NCBI GenBank assembly: GCA_007118095.1 | Contig: SKSF01000221.1 | Location: 1-37,191 of the forward strand | Length of the DNA stretch: 37,191 bases | Source: Dehalococcoidia bacterium | GTDB taxonomy: Bacteria; Chloroflexota; Dehalococcoidia; Tepidiformales; Tepidiformaceae | Direction of reading: 5' to 3' | Part shown: piece by piece, positions 31,100 through 37,191 of the stretch | Position numbering within the stretch: position 1 is the stretch's first letter | How the letters are laid out: every line of letters begins with the position of its first letter | The notes under the pieces: model-generated | What the model was told of the DNA's origin: nothing | Database searches by the model: none | Seen by the model: only the letters and a program-made list of their open reading frames with translations | Translations under genes and position numbers: made by a program

Positions 31100-31105
31100 T
31101 ACAAT
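31100..31105 (+). promoter_or_regulatory. -10 TACAAT of the MoaD-like gene
   Basis: TACAAT has five of six consensus positions, with a weak GGGCGG at the -35 distance. The expected start near 31112 gives a 39-base leader with GGAGG ahead of ATG 31151. Confidence 0.4.
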
Positions 31106-31150
31106 TGACCGGCGCCAGAGCAGCACCAATTCCCCGGATGCGGAGGCCCA

Positions 31151-31390
31151 ATGTCAGTCCATGTCAAGTGGTTCGCCACCCTCGTGAAACGCACACGGTC
31201 GCGCCAGGCGCAGACCGAAGTGCCGCACAACGACGGCCTCACGCCGATGAAGATCTTCCTGGACGAGGGATTCAACGAGGTCGACGCCGAGTCGGTCATG
31301 ATGCTCGTGAACGACGAGCAGGCCGAAGCCGACCACCAGCTCCGCGACGGCGACCGCGTCGAGTTCATGGTGAGCATCCAGGGAGGCTAG
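31151..31390 (+). CDS. MoaD/ThiS-like sulfur-carrier protein
   Basis: 79 residues ending in Gly-Gly (VSIQGG), with the beta-grasp pattern MSVHVKWFATL at the N terminus and LRDGDRVEFMV near the end. Such proteins carry sulfur as a C-terminal thiocarboxylate for molybdopterin, thiamine or other pathways, after activation by an E1-like enzyme. No moaE, moeB, thi or E1-like gene is in the window, so the pathway is unknown. GGAGG stands just upstream of ATG 31151. Confidence 0.78.
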   Translation: MSVHVKWFATLVKRTRSRQAQTEVPHNDGLTPMKIFLDEGFNEVDAESVMMLVNDEQAEADHQLRDGDRVEFMVSIQGG

Positions 31391-31406
31391 GGCCGCGCCG
31401 GCAGCG

Positions 31407-31412
31407 TACACT
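31407..31412 (+). promoter_or_regulatory. -10 TACACT of a probable leaderless small gene
   Basis: TACACT ends 7 bases before ATG 31419 with no ribosome site between. It lies 17 bases after the MoaD-like stop. Confidence 0.42.
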
Positions 31413-31418
31413 CATCCC

Positions 31419-31592
31419 ATGATGGGGTTCGTGGTCGGCATCCTGAGCCTTCCACTTTTCCTGTGGTCGTGGCTTGTGGGGAAGAACGAAGAAGACGGCG
31501 ACCTCGCACTGTCGCTCATCGCATGCCTGGTCTTCATCGCGGTCACTGCATGGGTGACGTTGTGGGCGCTCGGCCTGCAGCCCTGGCCATAG
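31419..31592 (+). CDS. 57-residue two-helix membrane protein
   Basis: An ATG-started frame encodes MMGFVVGILSLPLFLWSWLV, the short charged loop GKNEEDGD, then LALSLIACLVFIAVTAW and VTLWALGLQPWP. Two transmembrane helices joined by an acidic turn are predicted, with no other domain and no family recognised. Hydrophobicity, the loop charge pattern and the promoter spacing favour a real gene. ATG 31422 is an equal start. It stands between the MoaD-like and SDR genes. Confidence 0.55.
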   Translation: MMGFVVGILSLPLFLWSWLVGKNEEDGDLALSLIACLVFIAVTAWVTLWALGLQPWP

Positions 31593-31656
31593 GGAATCGC
31601 CCTGTGGCTGGCAGCCTTCCGCTGCCCGGCCTTTTCCGCCCTGCCGGATCTGCGGC

Positions 31657-31662
31657 TACACT
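31657..31662 (+). promoter_or_regulatory. -10 TACACT of the SDR gene
   Basis: TACACT would give a start near 31669 and a 27-base leader containing GGAGG before ATG 31696. The -35 region is weak. Confidence 0.35.
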
Positions 31663-31695
31663 CTGGCACGCACCTACCCGGAGGATTGGAAACAC

Positions 31696-32478
31696 ATGGA
31701 CTTGCAGTTGACGGGCTACGCGGCCCTGGTAACCGGCGGCAGCGAAGGCATCGGCAAGGCTGCCGCCCTGGAGCTCGCACGCGAAGGCGCCCACGTCGCC
31801 ATCTGTGCGCGCCGTTCGGACGTGCTGGGCGCCGCCGCCGAGGAGATACGCCGCCACGCCACCGGCAAGGTGGTCGAGGTAGTCGCCGACGTCACACGCC
31901 ACGAAGACATCGAGCGCTTCGTCCAAGAGGCACACCGCCAGTTCGGCCGCGTCGATATCCTGGTGAACAACGCCGGGACAGCCGCCGGCGCCGCGTTCGA
32001 CACGGTTCCGGACGAAGCATGGGATTCTGACCTCAACCTCAAGCTCATGGGGGCGATCCGCGCGAGCCAGGCTGCCATACCGCACATGAAGCAACAGGGC
32101 GGCGGCCGCATCATCAACATCACCCACGTTGGCGGCAAAGCCCCGGGGCCGAACTCGCTCCCCAGCTCGGTGAGCCGCGCCGCCGGCATCGCACTCACCA
32201 AGGCGATGTCGAAAGACCTGGCGACACACAACATCCTGGTCAACACCATCTGCGTCGGCGTCATCAAGAGCGGCCAGATCTCCCGCGCCGCCACGACCCG
32301 CTACCCCGACGTCCCGCTCGAGGACGCGTACAAGAAAATGGCGGCCCCCATCCCGCTCGGCCGCATCGGCGAAGCGCGCGAGGTGGCCGCGCTCGTGACC
32401 CTCCTGGCCTCGCCGCTCGGCGGCTACGTCACCGGCGCATCCATCAACGTCGACGGGGGCATGGGCGCCACGGTCTAA
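31696..32478 (+). CDS. SDR-fold oxidoreductase lacking the classical catalytic triad
   Basis: 260 residues with the Rossmann motif TGGSEGIGKA (13-22) and NNAG (91-94), so NAD(P) binding is expected. In the classical Ser-Tyr-x3-Lys site, His144 (NITHVGG), Ser157 and Arg161 (LPSSVSRAAG) stand where Ser, Tyr and Lys normally lie. The rest of the family pattern is intact, including the end GGYVTGASINVDGGMGATV. It is either a subfamily with a different chemistry or a non-catalytic binding protein. GGAGG before ATG 31696 is clear. Confidence 0.88.
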   Translation: MDLQLTGYAALVTGGSEGIGKAAALELAREGAHVAICARRSDVLGAAAEEIRRHATGKVVEVVADVTRHEDIERFVQEAHRQFGRVDILVNNAGTAAGAAFDTVPDEAWDSDLNLKLMGAIRASQAAIPHMKQQGGGRIINITHVGGKAPGPNSLPSSVSRAAGIALTKAMSKDLATHNILVNTICVGVIKSGQISRAATTRYPDVPLEDAYKKMAAPIPLGRIGEAREVAALVTLLASPLGGYVTGASINVDGGMGATV

Positions 32479-32485
32479 CGCTATG

Positions 32486-32512
32486 GGGAGGACGGCCCCC
32501 GGGCCTCCTCCC
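32486..32512. terminator. candidate bidirectional hairpin between convergent genes
   Basis: GGGAGGA (32486-32492) pairs with TCCTCCC (32506-32512). After one bulged C the stem continues as GGCCC with GGGCC. It lies 8 bases after the SDR stop and 42 from the stop of the convergent lipoprotein gene. There is no T run, so it is probably a weak terminator. Confidence 0.45.
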
Positions 32513-32553
32513 GTGCGCGTATCGAGCGGCGTACGATCGCCGGCCCTGCGTCC

Positions 32554-33174
32554 CTAACCGCAGTTCACGTCCAGGACGCCGATGCCGACGTGCTCTTCTT
32601 CGTCCTCGGCAGCACCTTCAACGACGGTGAAGCCCGCCTCCATGGCAACTGATGAGGCATCGGGTTCGAACAGCGGCCACTCCAGGCCTGACTCGGCGAC
32701 TGTCGTGTCGCCCGTGCCCGTCGTGGTATCGCCCATCTGGATGCGGAGGCTCTGATAGGTCACCGCCGGCGGAAAATCGTCGCCAATCCACAAGCTCACA
32801 TTCTGCGAGTTCATGTCCTCGGACAGCTGGGCTTCAAGCACATCAATGGTGAACATGTCGCCATCAGCAGTCTCGCCGCGGCCCGTGAGGGCAAATGAGA
32901 CATCCTCGGTGCGCCCGTCCGGGTCGAACCCACATGCGACCACATCGAAGGCAAACGTGATGCCATCGACGGTGAGTGTTCCACTCCCGCTGCCGCTGGC
33001 GGGCTGTTCGGCGGCGCTATCGTCGCCCGTTTCGGTCGAACCGGTATCGCCGGTCCCGGCGTCATCGTCAGAGCTGGCGGGTTGCCCGGAGCTGTCCCCG
33101 GAGTCGTCGTTGCCACACGCAACCAGCACCGCGAGGAGCATCCCCGCGATGAGAACGGGCACTACTTTGGGCAT
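32554..33174 (-). CDS. putative lipoprotein with acidic Ser/Gly linker
   Basis: 206 residues. The signal peptide MPKVVPVLIAGMLLAVLVAC ends in a lipobox, so Cys20 should be lipidated. A disordered, acidic Ser/Asp/Gly-rich linker follows (about 21-70). The domain from about 72 starts GTLTVDGITFAFDVVACGFD and ends with the Cys-containing VLDVNCG; Cys in VACGF and the final Cys may pair. No family is recognised. ATG 33174 has GGAAGGAA just upstream, so longer frames are rejected. A hairpin lies 12 bases upstream. Confidence 0.8.
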   Translation of the reverse strand: MPKVVPVLIAGMLLAVLVACGNDDSGDSSGQPASSDDDAGTGDTGSTETGDDSAAEQPASGSGSGTLTVDGITFAFDVVACGFDPDGRTEDVSFALTGRGETADGDMFTIDVLEAQLSEDMNSQNVSLWIGDDFPPAVTYQSLRIQMGDTTTGTGDTTVAESGLEWPLFEPDASSVAMEAGFTVVEGAAEDEEEHVGIGVLDVNCG

Positions 33175-33185
33175 GGAGTTCCTTC

Positions 33186-33246
33186 CTCGCGCGGAGTGTC
33201 TTCCGCGCGCTGCCGAAGGCAAGCGTAGCACCTCATCCCGTACGGG
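33186..33246. promoter_or_regulatory. hairpin and perfect palindrome upstream of the lipoprotein gene
   Basis: CGCGCGGA (33186-33193) pairs with TCCGCGCG (33200-33207), directly next to the ribosome site of the lipoprotein gene. The 14-bp palindrome ATCCCGTACGGGAT lies at 33233-33246. Both are in the gap to the RpiB-like gene on the same strand. They may be a terminator, an operator, or part of a leader. Confidence 0.5.
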
Positions 33247-33280
33247 ATTGCGAAGCAATTGGTAAGGGAGGCGGGGCTCC

Positions 33281-33733
33281 CTACGCCCCTGTCCTCGCGG
33301 CGTCCATCTCGGCCAGGCGGTCCAGGCTGAGCCGCTCCTCTTCGTCAACCAGAATGTCGTCAAACCACGCATCCAGGATGCCGCGCAGCTCGTCAACGCC
33401 CGTCGAAGCAAGCGAAAGGCACAGGACATTGGCGTCGTTCCAGGCGCGAGCCCCGCGCGCCGTCTCGGCATCACGGCACAGGGCAGCCCGGGTACCGGGC
33501 ACCTTGTTCGCAGCGATGGAGACGCCGGTGCCCGTATGGCAGCAGGCAATCCCGGCATCGGCCTGCCCCGACACGACATCCTGCGCGACGCGCTCGCCAA
33601 TTTCGGCCCAGGGCTCGTCGCGCCCCGCCATCGGCCCATAGGCAACGGTCTCGAACCCGCGGCGTTCAAGCTCCACGAGGAGCGCATCGGTCAACGGCGT
33701 CCGGTCGTCAGCTCCAATAGCAACCCGTGTCAT
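33281..33733 (-). CDS. RpiB/LacA/LacB-family sugar-phosphate isomerase-like protein
   Basis: 150 residues of the RpiB fold (ribose-5-phosphate isomerase B or galactose-6-phosphate isomerase). The block ACCHTGTGVSIAANKVPGTRAALC (about 66-89, in part) includes the catalytic-type Cys and the GTG-SIAANK loop. The usual DHAG at the N terminus is DDRT (GADDRTPLTDALL). In ARAWNDANVL, Trp replaces the usual His before NDANVL. The substrate is therefore in doubt. ATG 33733 gives a normal N terminus; longer frames are not supported. Confidence 0.82.
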   Translation of the reverse strand: MTRVAIGADDRTPLTDALLVELERRGFETVAYGPMAGRDEPWAEIGERVAQDVVSGQADAGIACCHTGTGVSIAANKVPGTRAALCRDAETARGARAWNDANVLCLSLASTGVDELRGILDAWFDDILVDEEERLSLDRLAEMDAARTGA

Positions 33734-33785
33734 GCGCCGATCGTAGCAAAGCGGGAGCCGCCCGGCCCCGTGCGAAACTGCCCCC

Positions 33786-34091
33786 ATGACGGCAGTGCCA
33801 GGAATCGACATCGGTACCCTCATCGAGCGCAAACCAGGCGTCAACGGTGGCAGGCCTGTGCTGAAGGGCACTGGCATGTCCGTGCACCAAATCGCCGTCC
33901 TTCTCACGGAAGGGCTCGACGCCGAAGCGATTCGCCACGAGTATCCGCACCTCGATCGGCTGCGCATCCAGGCCGGGATCACCTTTTATCTCGCGAACCA
34001 GGAACGGATTGACCGCGAGATTGAGGACGAAGAGCGAGAATACCGGGAAGCAGCCGCACAGCAACCACTTCTCCGACAGTCCGGGCACTGA
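33786..34091 (+). CDS. DUF433 protein (antitoxin-like)
   Basis: 101 residues with the DUF433 core GRPVLKGTGMSVHQIAVLLTEGLDAEAIRHEYPHLDRLRIQAGITFYLANQERID (in part, about 22-76), a small helix-turn-helix-like domain, followed by an acidic helical tail. DUF433 proteins are often antitoxins of DUF5615/PIN-like toxins. No such toxin frame follows, and the next gene is a TPP enzyme, so it appears to be an orphan. There is no ribosome site. The weak -10-like GAAACT ends 7 bases before ATG 33786. Confidence 0.85.
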   Translation: MTAVPGIDIGTLIERKPGVNGGRPVLKGTGMSVHQIAVLLTEGLDAEAIRHEYPHLDRLRIQAGITFYLANQERIDREIEDEEREYREAAAQQPLLRQSGH

Positions 34092-34108
34092 TCTGTTTGC
34101 GGCCCGGA

Positions 34109-34135
34109 GCCGCCACTACCCGGTATAGTGGCGGC
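34109..34135. promoter_or_regulatory. 10-bp inverted repeat over a -10 element
   Basis: GCCGCCACTA (34109-34118) and TAGTGGCGGC (34126-34135) form a perfect inverted repeat around CCCGGTA. The likely -10 TATAGT of the next gene (34124-34129) lies within it. It is a good candidate operator; as RNA it could also end transcription of the DUF433 gene. Confidence 0.5.
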
Positions 34136-34163
34136 ACATCCCGGCGTCCGCGGAGGAATGCGC

Positions 34164-35807
34164 GTGCGAGAAATGACTGGCGGCGAAGCCGTTTACGAGG
34201 CGTTGCAGGCACTCGGCGTCGAACACGTCTTCGGCATCGTCAGCGTCCACAACATCCCCATCTACGACGTCATCCAACAGCGCGGCGGCATCACGCCCAT
34301 TAGCGTGCGCCACGAACAGGCTGCCCTCCACGCCGCCGATGGGTATTCGCGCGCCACAGGCAAGCTCGGCGTGGCCATCACCAGCACCGGCCCCGGCGCC
34401 GCCAATGGCATGCCGGGACTGTTCGAAGCGCAGTTCGCGTCGTCGCGCGTGCTCATGATCACCGGGCAAATCGAGACCCAGTACTACGGCAAGGGCAAGG
34501 GCTTCCTCCACGAAGCCGAAAACCAGCCGCAGATGCTCCGCACCCTGGCGCCCCACACGGAGAGCATCCCGCGCACCGAAGACATCGCCGAGACCATCGT
34601 CCGCGTCGCCAGGCAGGTCTGCACCGGCCGCCCCCGCCCGGGCGCCGTCGAAATCCCGATCGACCTCCAGTACGGCCGCGGCGAGGTGGACGTCCCCCAC
34701 GTCGAAGGCTGGCCACGGCCGAAACCGAGCCGCGAAACGCTCTCGCAGGCGTCGGCGCTCCTCCGCGATTCGAAACGGACGGTGATCTGGGCCGGTGGCG
34801 GTGTCATCAATGCCAATGCCGCGGGCGAACTCACGCAGCTCGCCGAGACGCTCAACGCACCGGTGTTCACCTCGATCAACGGCCGCGGCAGCATCCCCGA
34901 AGACCACCCGCTGGCACTCGGCCCGCTGGCGAACATGCCGAACTTCGCCGACGTGCTCAAAAACGCCGAGGTCGTCCTCGCGGTGGGGACCCGCTTCCAG
35001 GGCGGCGCCACCCGCAACTGGCAGCTCGAACTGGGCGGGAAGCTCATCCACATCGACGCGGACCCCGGTGCCATCAACCGCAACTACCATGCCGACGTCG
35101 CAGTCCAGGGCGACGCCCGGCTCGCGCTCGCCGAATTGCTCAAGGAGCTGGACAGCGCTGGCAACGACAACGGCTACACGGCAGACGCCACCAACACCCG
35201 CGACGCCGCCCGCGAGCAGATCCGCGGCGAGATCGGCCCCGACTACAGCGCCATCATGGACGCGATGCGCGATGCGCTCCCGCGCGACGCCAACATCGTC
35301 CGCGACGCCACCGTGCCGGCCTATCTCTGGGGCAACCGGCTCTTCCCCATCTACGAGCCGCGCACATCGATGAACCCCACCTCCGCCGCCATCGGCCCCG
35401 GGCTCCCGCTGGGCATGGGCGCGGCCGTCGCCACCGGCAAGAAGACGGCCATCATCCAGGGCGACGGCGGGTTCATGCTCAGCATCGGCGAACTCGCCAC
35501 CTGCGCGCAGCACAACATCCCCGTGGTCATCTGCGTGTTCAACGATGGGGGGTACGGCGTCCTGCGCACGGTCGAAGCGCGGACCTTCGAGGGCCGCCAG
35601 TTCGGCGTCGACCTCGCAACACCCGACTTCGCCAAAGTGGCCGAGGGCATGGGCATCCATGGGGAGCACGTGAGCGGCGTCGATGCGTTCAGGGATGCGT
35701 TTGCGCGCGCCGTCGCAGCCGACGGACCCGTCCTGCTCGACATCGATATGACGGCTCTGACGCCCATGGCCGGGCTCGGTAGCCCGCCGCGCAAGAAAGA
35801 GGACTGA
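34164..35807 (+). CDS. thiamine diphosphate-dependent enzyme (acetolactate synthase-like)
   Basis: 547 residues with the three domains of the ALS/benzoylformate decarboxylase/oxalyl-CoA decarboxylase group. Glu51 (ISVRHEQAALHAADGY) activates the ThDP ring. The central domain runs about 190-325. The C-terminal PP domain has QGDGGFMLSIGELATCAQHNIPVVICVFNDGGYG (in part), including the GDG...N metal-binding motif. No small regulatory subunit gene is nearby, so ALS itself is less likely than a related carboligase or decarboxylase. GTG 34164 is chosen because GGAGG stands 7 bases upstream; ATG 34158 is too close to it. Confidence 0.92.
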   Translation: MREMTGGEAVYEALQALGVEHVFGIVSVHNIPIYDVIQQRGGITPISVRHEQAALHAADGYSRATGKLGVAITSTGPGAANGMPGLFEAQFASSRVLMITGQIETQYYGKGKGFLHEAENQPQMLRTLAPHTESIPRTEDIAETIVRVARQVCTGRPRPGAVEIPIDLQYGRGEVDVPHVEGWPRPKPSRETLSQASALLRDSKRTVIWAGGGVINANAAGELTQLAETLNAPVFTSINGRGSIPEDHPLALGPLANMPNFADVLKNAEVVLAVGTRFQGGATRNWQLELGGKLIHIDADPGAINRNYHADVAVQGDARLALAELLKELDSAGNDNGYTADATNTRDAAREQIRGEIGPDYSAIMDAMRDALPRDANIVRDATVPAYLWGNRLFPIYEPRTSMNPTSAAIGPGLPLGMGAAVATGKKTAIIQGDGGFMLSIGELATCAQHNIPVVICVFNDGGYGVLRTVEARTFEGRQFGVDLATPDFAKVAEGMGIHGEHVSGVDAFRDAFARAVAADGPVLLDIDMTALTPMAGLGSPPRKKED

Positions 35808-35868
35808 CCGCCCGCGTTGAAAGCCGTGCTCCGCGGCTGCACCGGGAAGCGCAGACTGGAGGGCCACG

Positions 35869-36258
35869 ATGGACAGCGGTGCCGCGATTGAACACCTGCG
35901 GGCGATTTGTCTCGCCTTTCCCGAGGTCAACGAACGGCCGAGCCACGGTGAGCCCGCCTGGTTCGTCCGTGACAAAGAGCTATTCGTGACGTTCGCCGAC
36001 CGGCACCACGACGACCGGATCGCCTTCTGGTGCGCCGCATTGCCGGGTGCGCAGGAGACGCTGGTCGAAAGCGCGCCGGACCGCTTCTTCCGCCCGCCCT
36101 ACGTCGGCCACCGGGGGTGGCTCGGTGTCTACCTGGATGTCCCGGTCGACTGGGAGGAAGTCGCTGCACTGGTCGAAGACGCCTACCGGGCCGTGGCCCC
36201 ACGGAAGCTCGTCGCGCTGATCGATGCCCGGGCGATCAGCACCGCCGTGGAAGGGTAA
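35869..36258 (+). CDS. MmcQ/YjbR-family protein
   Basis: 129 residues with the CyaY-like fold of MmcQ/YjbR proteins. The N-terminal ICLAFPEVNERPSHGEPAWFV and the block GHRGWLGVYLDVPVDWEEV (95-113, approximately) match the family. Some members bind DNA in vitro, but the role of most is unknown. GGAGGGCC lies just before ATG 35869. It precedes the flavodoxin gene by 10 bases on the same strand and is probably cotranscribed. Confidence 0.88.
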   Translation: MDSGAAIEHLRAICLAFPEVNERPSHGEPAWFVRDKELFVTFADRHHDDRIAFWCAALPGAQETLVESAPDRFFRPPYVGHRGWLGVYLDVPVDWEEVAALVEDAYRAVAPRKLVALIDARAISTAVEG

Positions 36259-36268
36259 CGGTGCGCAC

Positions 36269-36811
36269 ATGGCCGTGCTCGTCGGCTACGCAACCGCCCA
36301 CGGCTCCACCCGCGACATCGCACGGCGACTGGCCGAACGGCTCCGTGCGCGTGGCATTGCCGCAGTGGCGCAATCCCTCGACGCGGTCTCCAACCCGGCC
36401 GCATACGACGCCTTCGTGCTGGGTAGCGCGATCCACAACCAGGAGTGGCTCGAACCTGCCGCAAAATTCGTGCGCACCCACCACCGCCTGCTGAAGCAGC
36501 ACCCGACCTGGCTCTTCAGCGTCGGCTCCATCGGCGAGACGAGCGGCGCCTTTCCGGGCTGGCTCAACCGGTCCATCGCCCGTTTCCGTGGCGAGAGCAA
36601 GCAGCTTCGGCGCTACCGCGAAGGAACCGGCGCGCGTGGCCACCGCTACTTCGCCGGCGTCGTCCGCTCTGATGTCCCGAACGTGGCCGGCAAGACCTTG
36701 GTAACCGTCTTCCGCGGCCGTTACGGCGACCATCGCGACTGGGCCGACATTGCTGCATGGGCGGATAGCATCGCGCGTGAGCTGTCAGCATCGAAGAGCG
36801 CACGGCGATAA
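36269..36811 (+). CDS. flavodoxin domain protein (HemG-like)
   Basis: 180 residues with an FMN-binding flavodoxin fold. The phosphate loop is GYATAHGSTRDIARRLA (6-22). The next FMN contacts are probably in VLGSAIHNQEWL (about 50-61) and FSVGSIGETSG (85-95). The family includes menaquinone-dependent protoporphyrinogen IX oxidase HemG, but many members have other roles, so I do not assign HemG. ATG 36269 is used; the frame is open to 36224, where it overlaps the previous gene. Confidence 0.86.
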   Translation: MAVLVGYATAHGSTRDIARRLAERLRARGIAAVAQSLDAVSNPAAYDAFVLGSAIHNQEWLEPAAKFVRTHHRLLKQHPTWLFSVGSIGETSGAFPGWLNRSIARFRGESKQLRRYREGTGARGHRYFAGVVRSDVPNVAGKTLVTVFRGRYGDHRDWADIAAWADSIARELSASKSARR

Positions 36812-36966
36812 CTCGACCGCAGCCTTTTCCCCGATTCCTTTGAACGTCTCCCGGTTCGGTGGCGCGCCCGCCATCCCCGCAACCGGCAACCTCTGGGCCA
36901 AACGCGACGGCGACGGCCTCGTGGACATCGCCTACATGATCATGCGGGATGAGGAAGGAGCCGTCA

Positions 36967-37191
36967 TCAGCGCGGCAGGTCTTCTTCGTACAGGCCGAAC
37001 AACGCCGGCGGTGCGATGCCCTGCTGCGACAGGTAGCCGCAGAGCTGGCTGCGGTGATGCGTTTCGTGCTCGATGAGCCCCGCGATCACCAGCCGCCACG
37101 CCGGGACCGGCTGCCCCTCCAGCCCTGTCACCTCCTGCTCCAGGTCGGCGCCCTCCAGCCGACGCACCGCCTCGGTCGAGCTGTGCTCGGC
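36967..37191 (-). CDS. DinB/DUF664-like protein, C-terminal part
   Basis: The frame runs off the right edge, so only the last 74 residues are seen. They include AGLIEHETHHRSQLCGYLSQQGIAPPALFGLYEEDL (in part), where HE...HHRSQ is typical of the DinB-like four-helix bundle with a metal site formed by several His. DinB-like proteins often act as thiol S-transferases or have unknown roles. The stretch 36812-36966 before it holds no gene I can support. Confidence 0.8.
   Translation of the reverse strand, partial: AEHSSTEAVRRLEGADLEQEVTGLEGQPVPAWRLVIAGLIEHETHHRSQLCGYLSQQGIAPPALFGLYEEDLPR

Noticed and set aside
34116-35975. 619-residue minus-strand frame
   Set aside because: It is antisense to the TPP enzyme gene, which shows full ThDP motifs. 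No family pattern is visible in the antisense frame.
36812-36966. Possible small plus-strand gene (ORF starting 36750)
   Set aside because: It begins inside the flavodoxin gene in another frame, has no ribosome site and shows no family pattern.

Overview
The window is GC-rich, densely packed bacterial chromosome. It reads as Chloroflexota, probably a Dehalococcoidia-like lineage. That placement is an inference from gene content: an F420-type luciferase-like oxidoreductase, an ECF sigma factor overlapping a DUF5667 protein with a Thr-Pro-Glu tail, DUF169 and DUF4342 proteins, and many GTG/TTG starts. No ribosomal RNA or other taxonomic marker is present to fix it.

Layout. Bases 1-8800 are a minus-strand block: nhaA, then mrpABCDEFG, then thrB, a GNAT acetyltransferase and tRNA-Pro(CGG). 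NhaA (single-subunit) and Mrp (seven-subunit) Na+/H+ antiporters are only 15 bases apart and probably share a transcript. A 540-base non-coding divergent region with a perfect 11-bp inverted repeat separates them from a PAS/zinc-motif protein. Next comes a tRNA-Sec gene (selC), showing that the organism uses selenocysteine, then DUF4342, mscL and an OsmC-family protein. Bases 11514-14319 hold an intact but isolated phage-type terminase large subunit, a DUF169 protein and a Cys-rich small protein. Bases 14328-16461 hold an ECF sigma factor, its likely membrane anti-sigma partner and a divergent small ORF, with sigma-type promoter candidates on both sides.

From 16524 to 23042 there are pyrG with a clear -35/-10 promoter, a small membrane protein, a PAP2/Aur1-like membrane enzyme, a hidden BrnT-like toxin frame coupled by ATGA to a small antitoxin-like gene, an LLM oxidoreductase, a small membrane protein and an MFS exporter. 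From 23250 to 30453 there are a pseudophosphatase-transmembrane-beta-propeller protein, a tandem universal stress protein, a DUF454 protein, a strong bidirectional terminator, an SPFH protein, tsaD and a CDF metal exporter with an altered metal site.

The rest (30534-37191) carries two lipoproteins, a MoaD/ThiS-like carrier, a 57-residue membrane protein, an SDR without the classical catalytic residues, an RpiB-like protein, an orphan DUF433 antitoxin-like protein, a TPP enzyme, a MmcQ/YjbR protein, a flavodoxin and the end of a DinB-like protein.

Functionally the window combines Na+/pH and osmotic control (nhaA, mrp, mscL), selenocysteine decoding, envelope signalling (ECF sigma, pseudophosphatase, SPFH, lipoproteins) and single-copy housekeeping genes (thrB, pyrG, tsaD). 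Several plus-strand genes have a -10-like hexamer ending about 7 bases before the start codon and no Shine-Dalgarno sequence, suggesting leaderless mRNAs. No complete new multi-gene defence or biosynthetic system was found. The most unusual items are selC, the start-less toxin frame, the lone terminase, the pseudophosphatase fusion and the ECF promoter pair.
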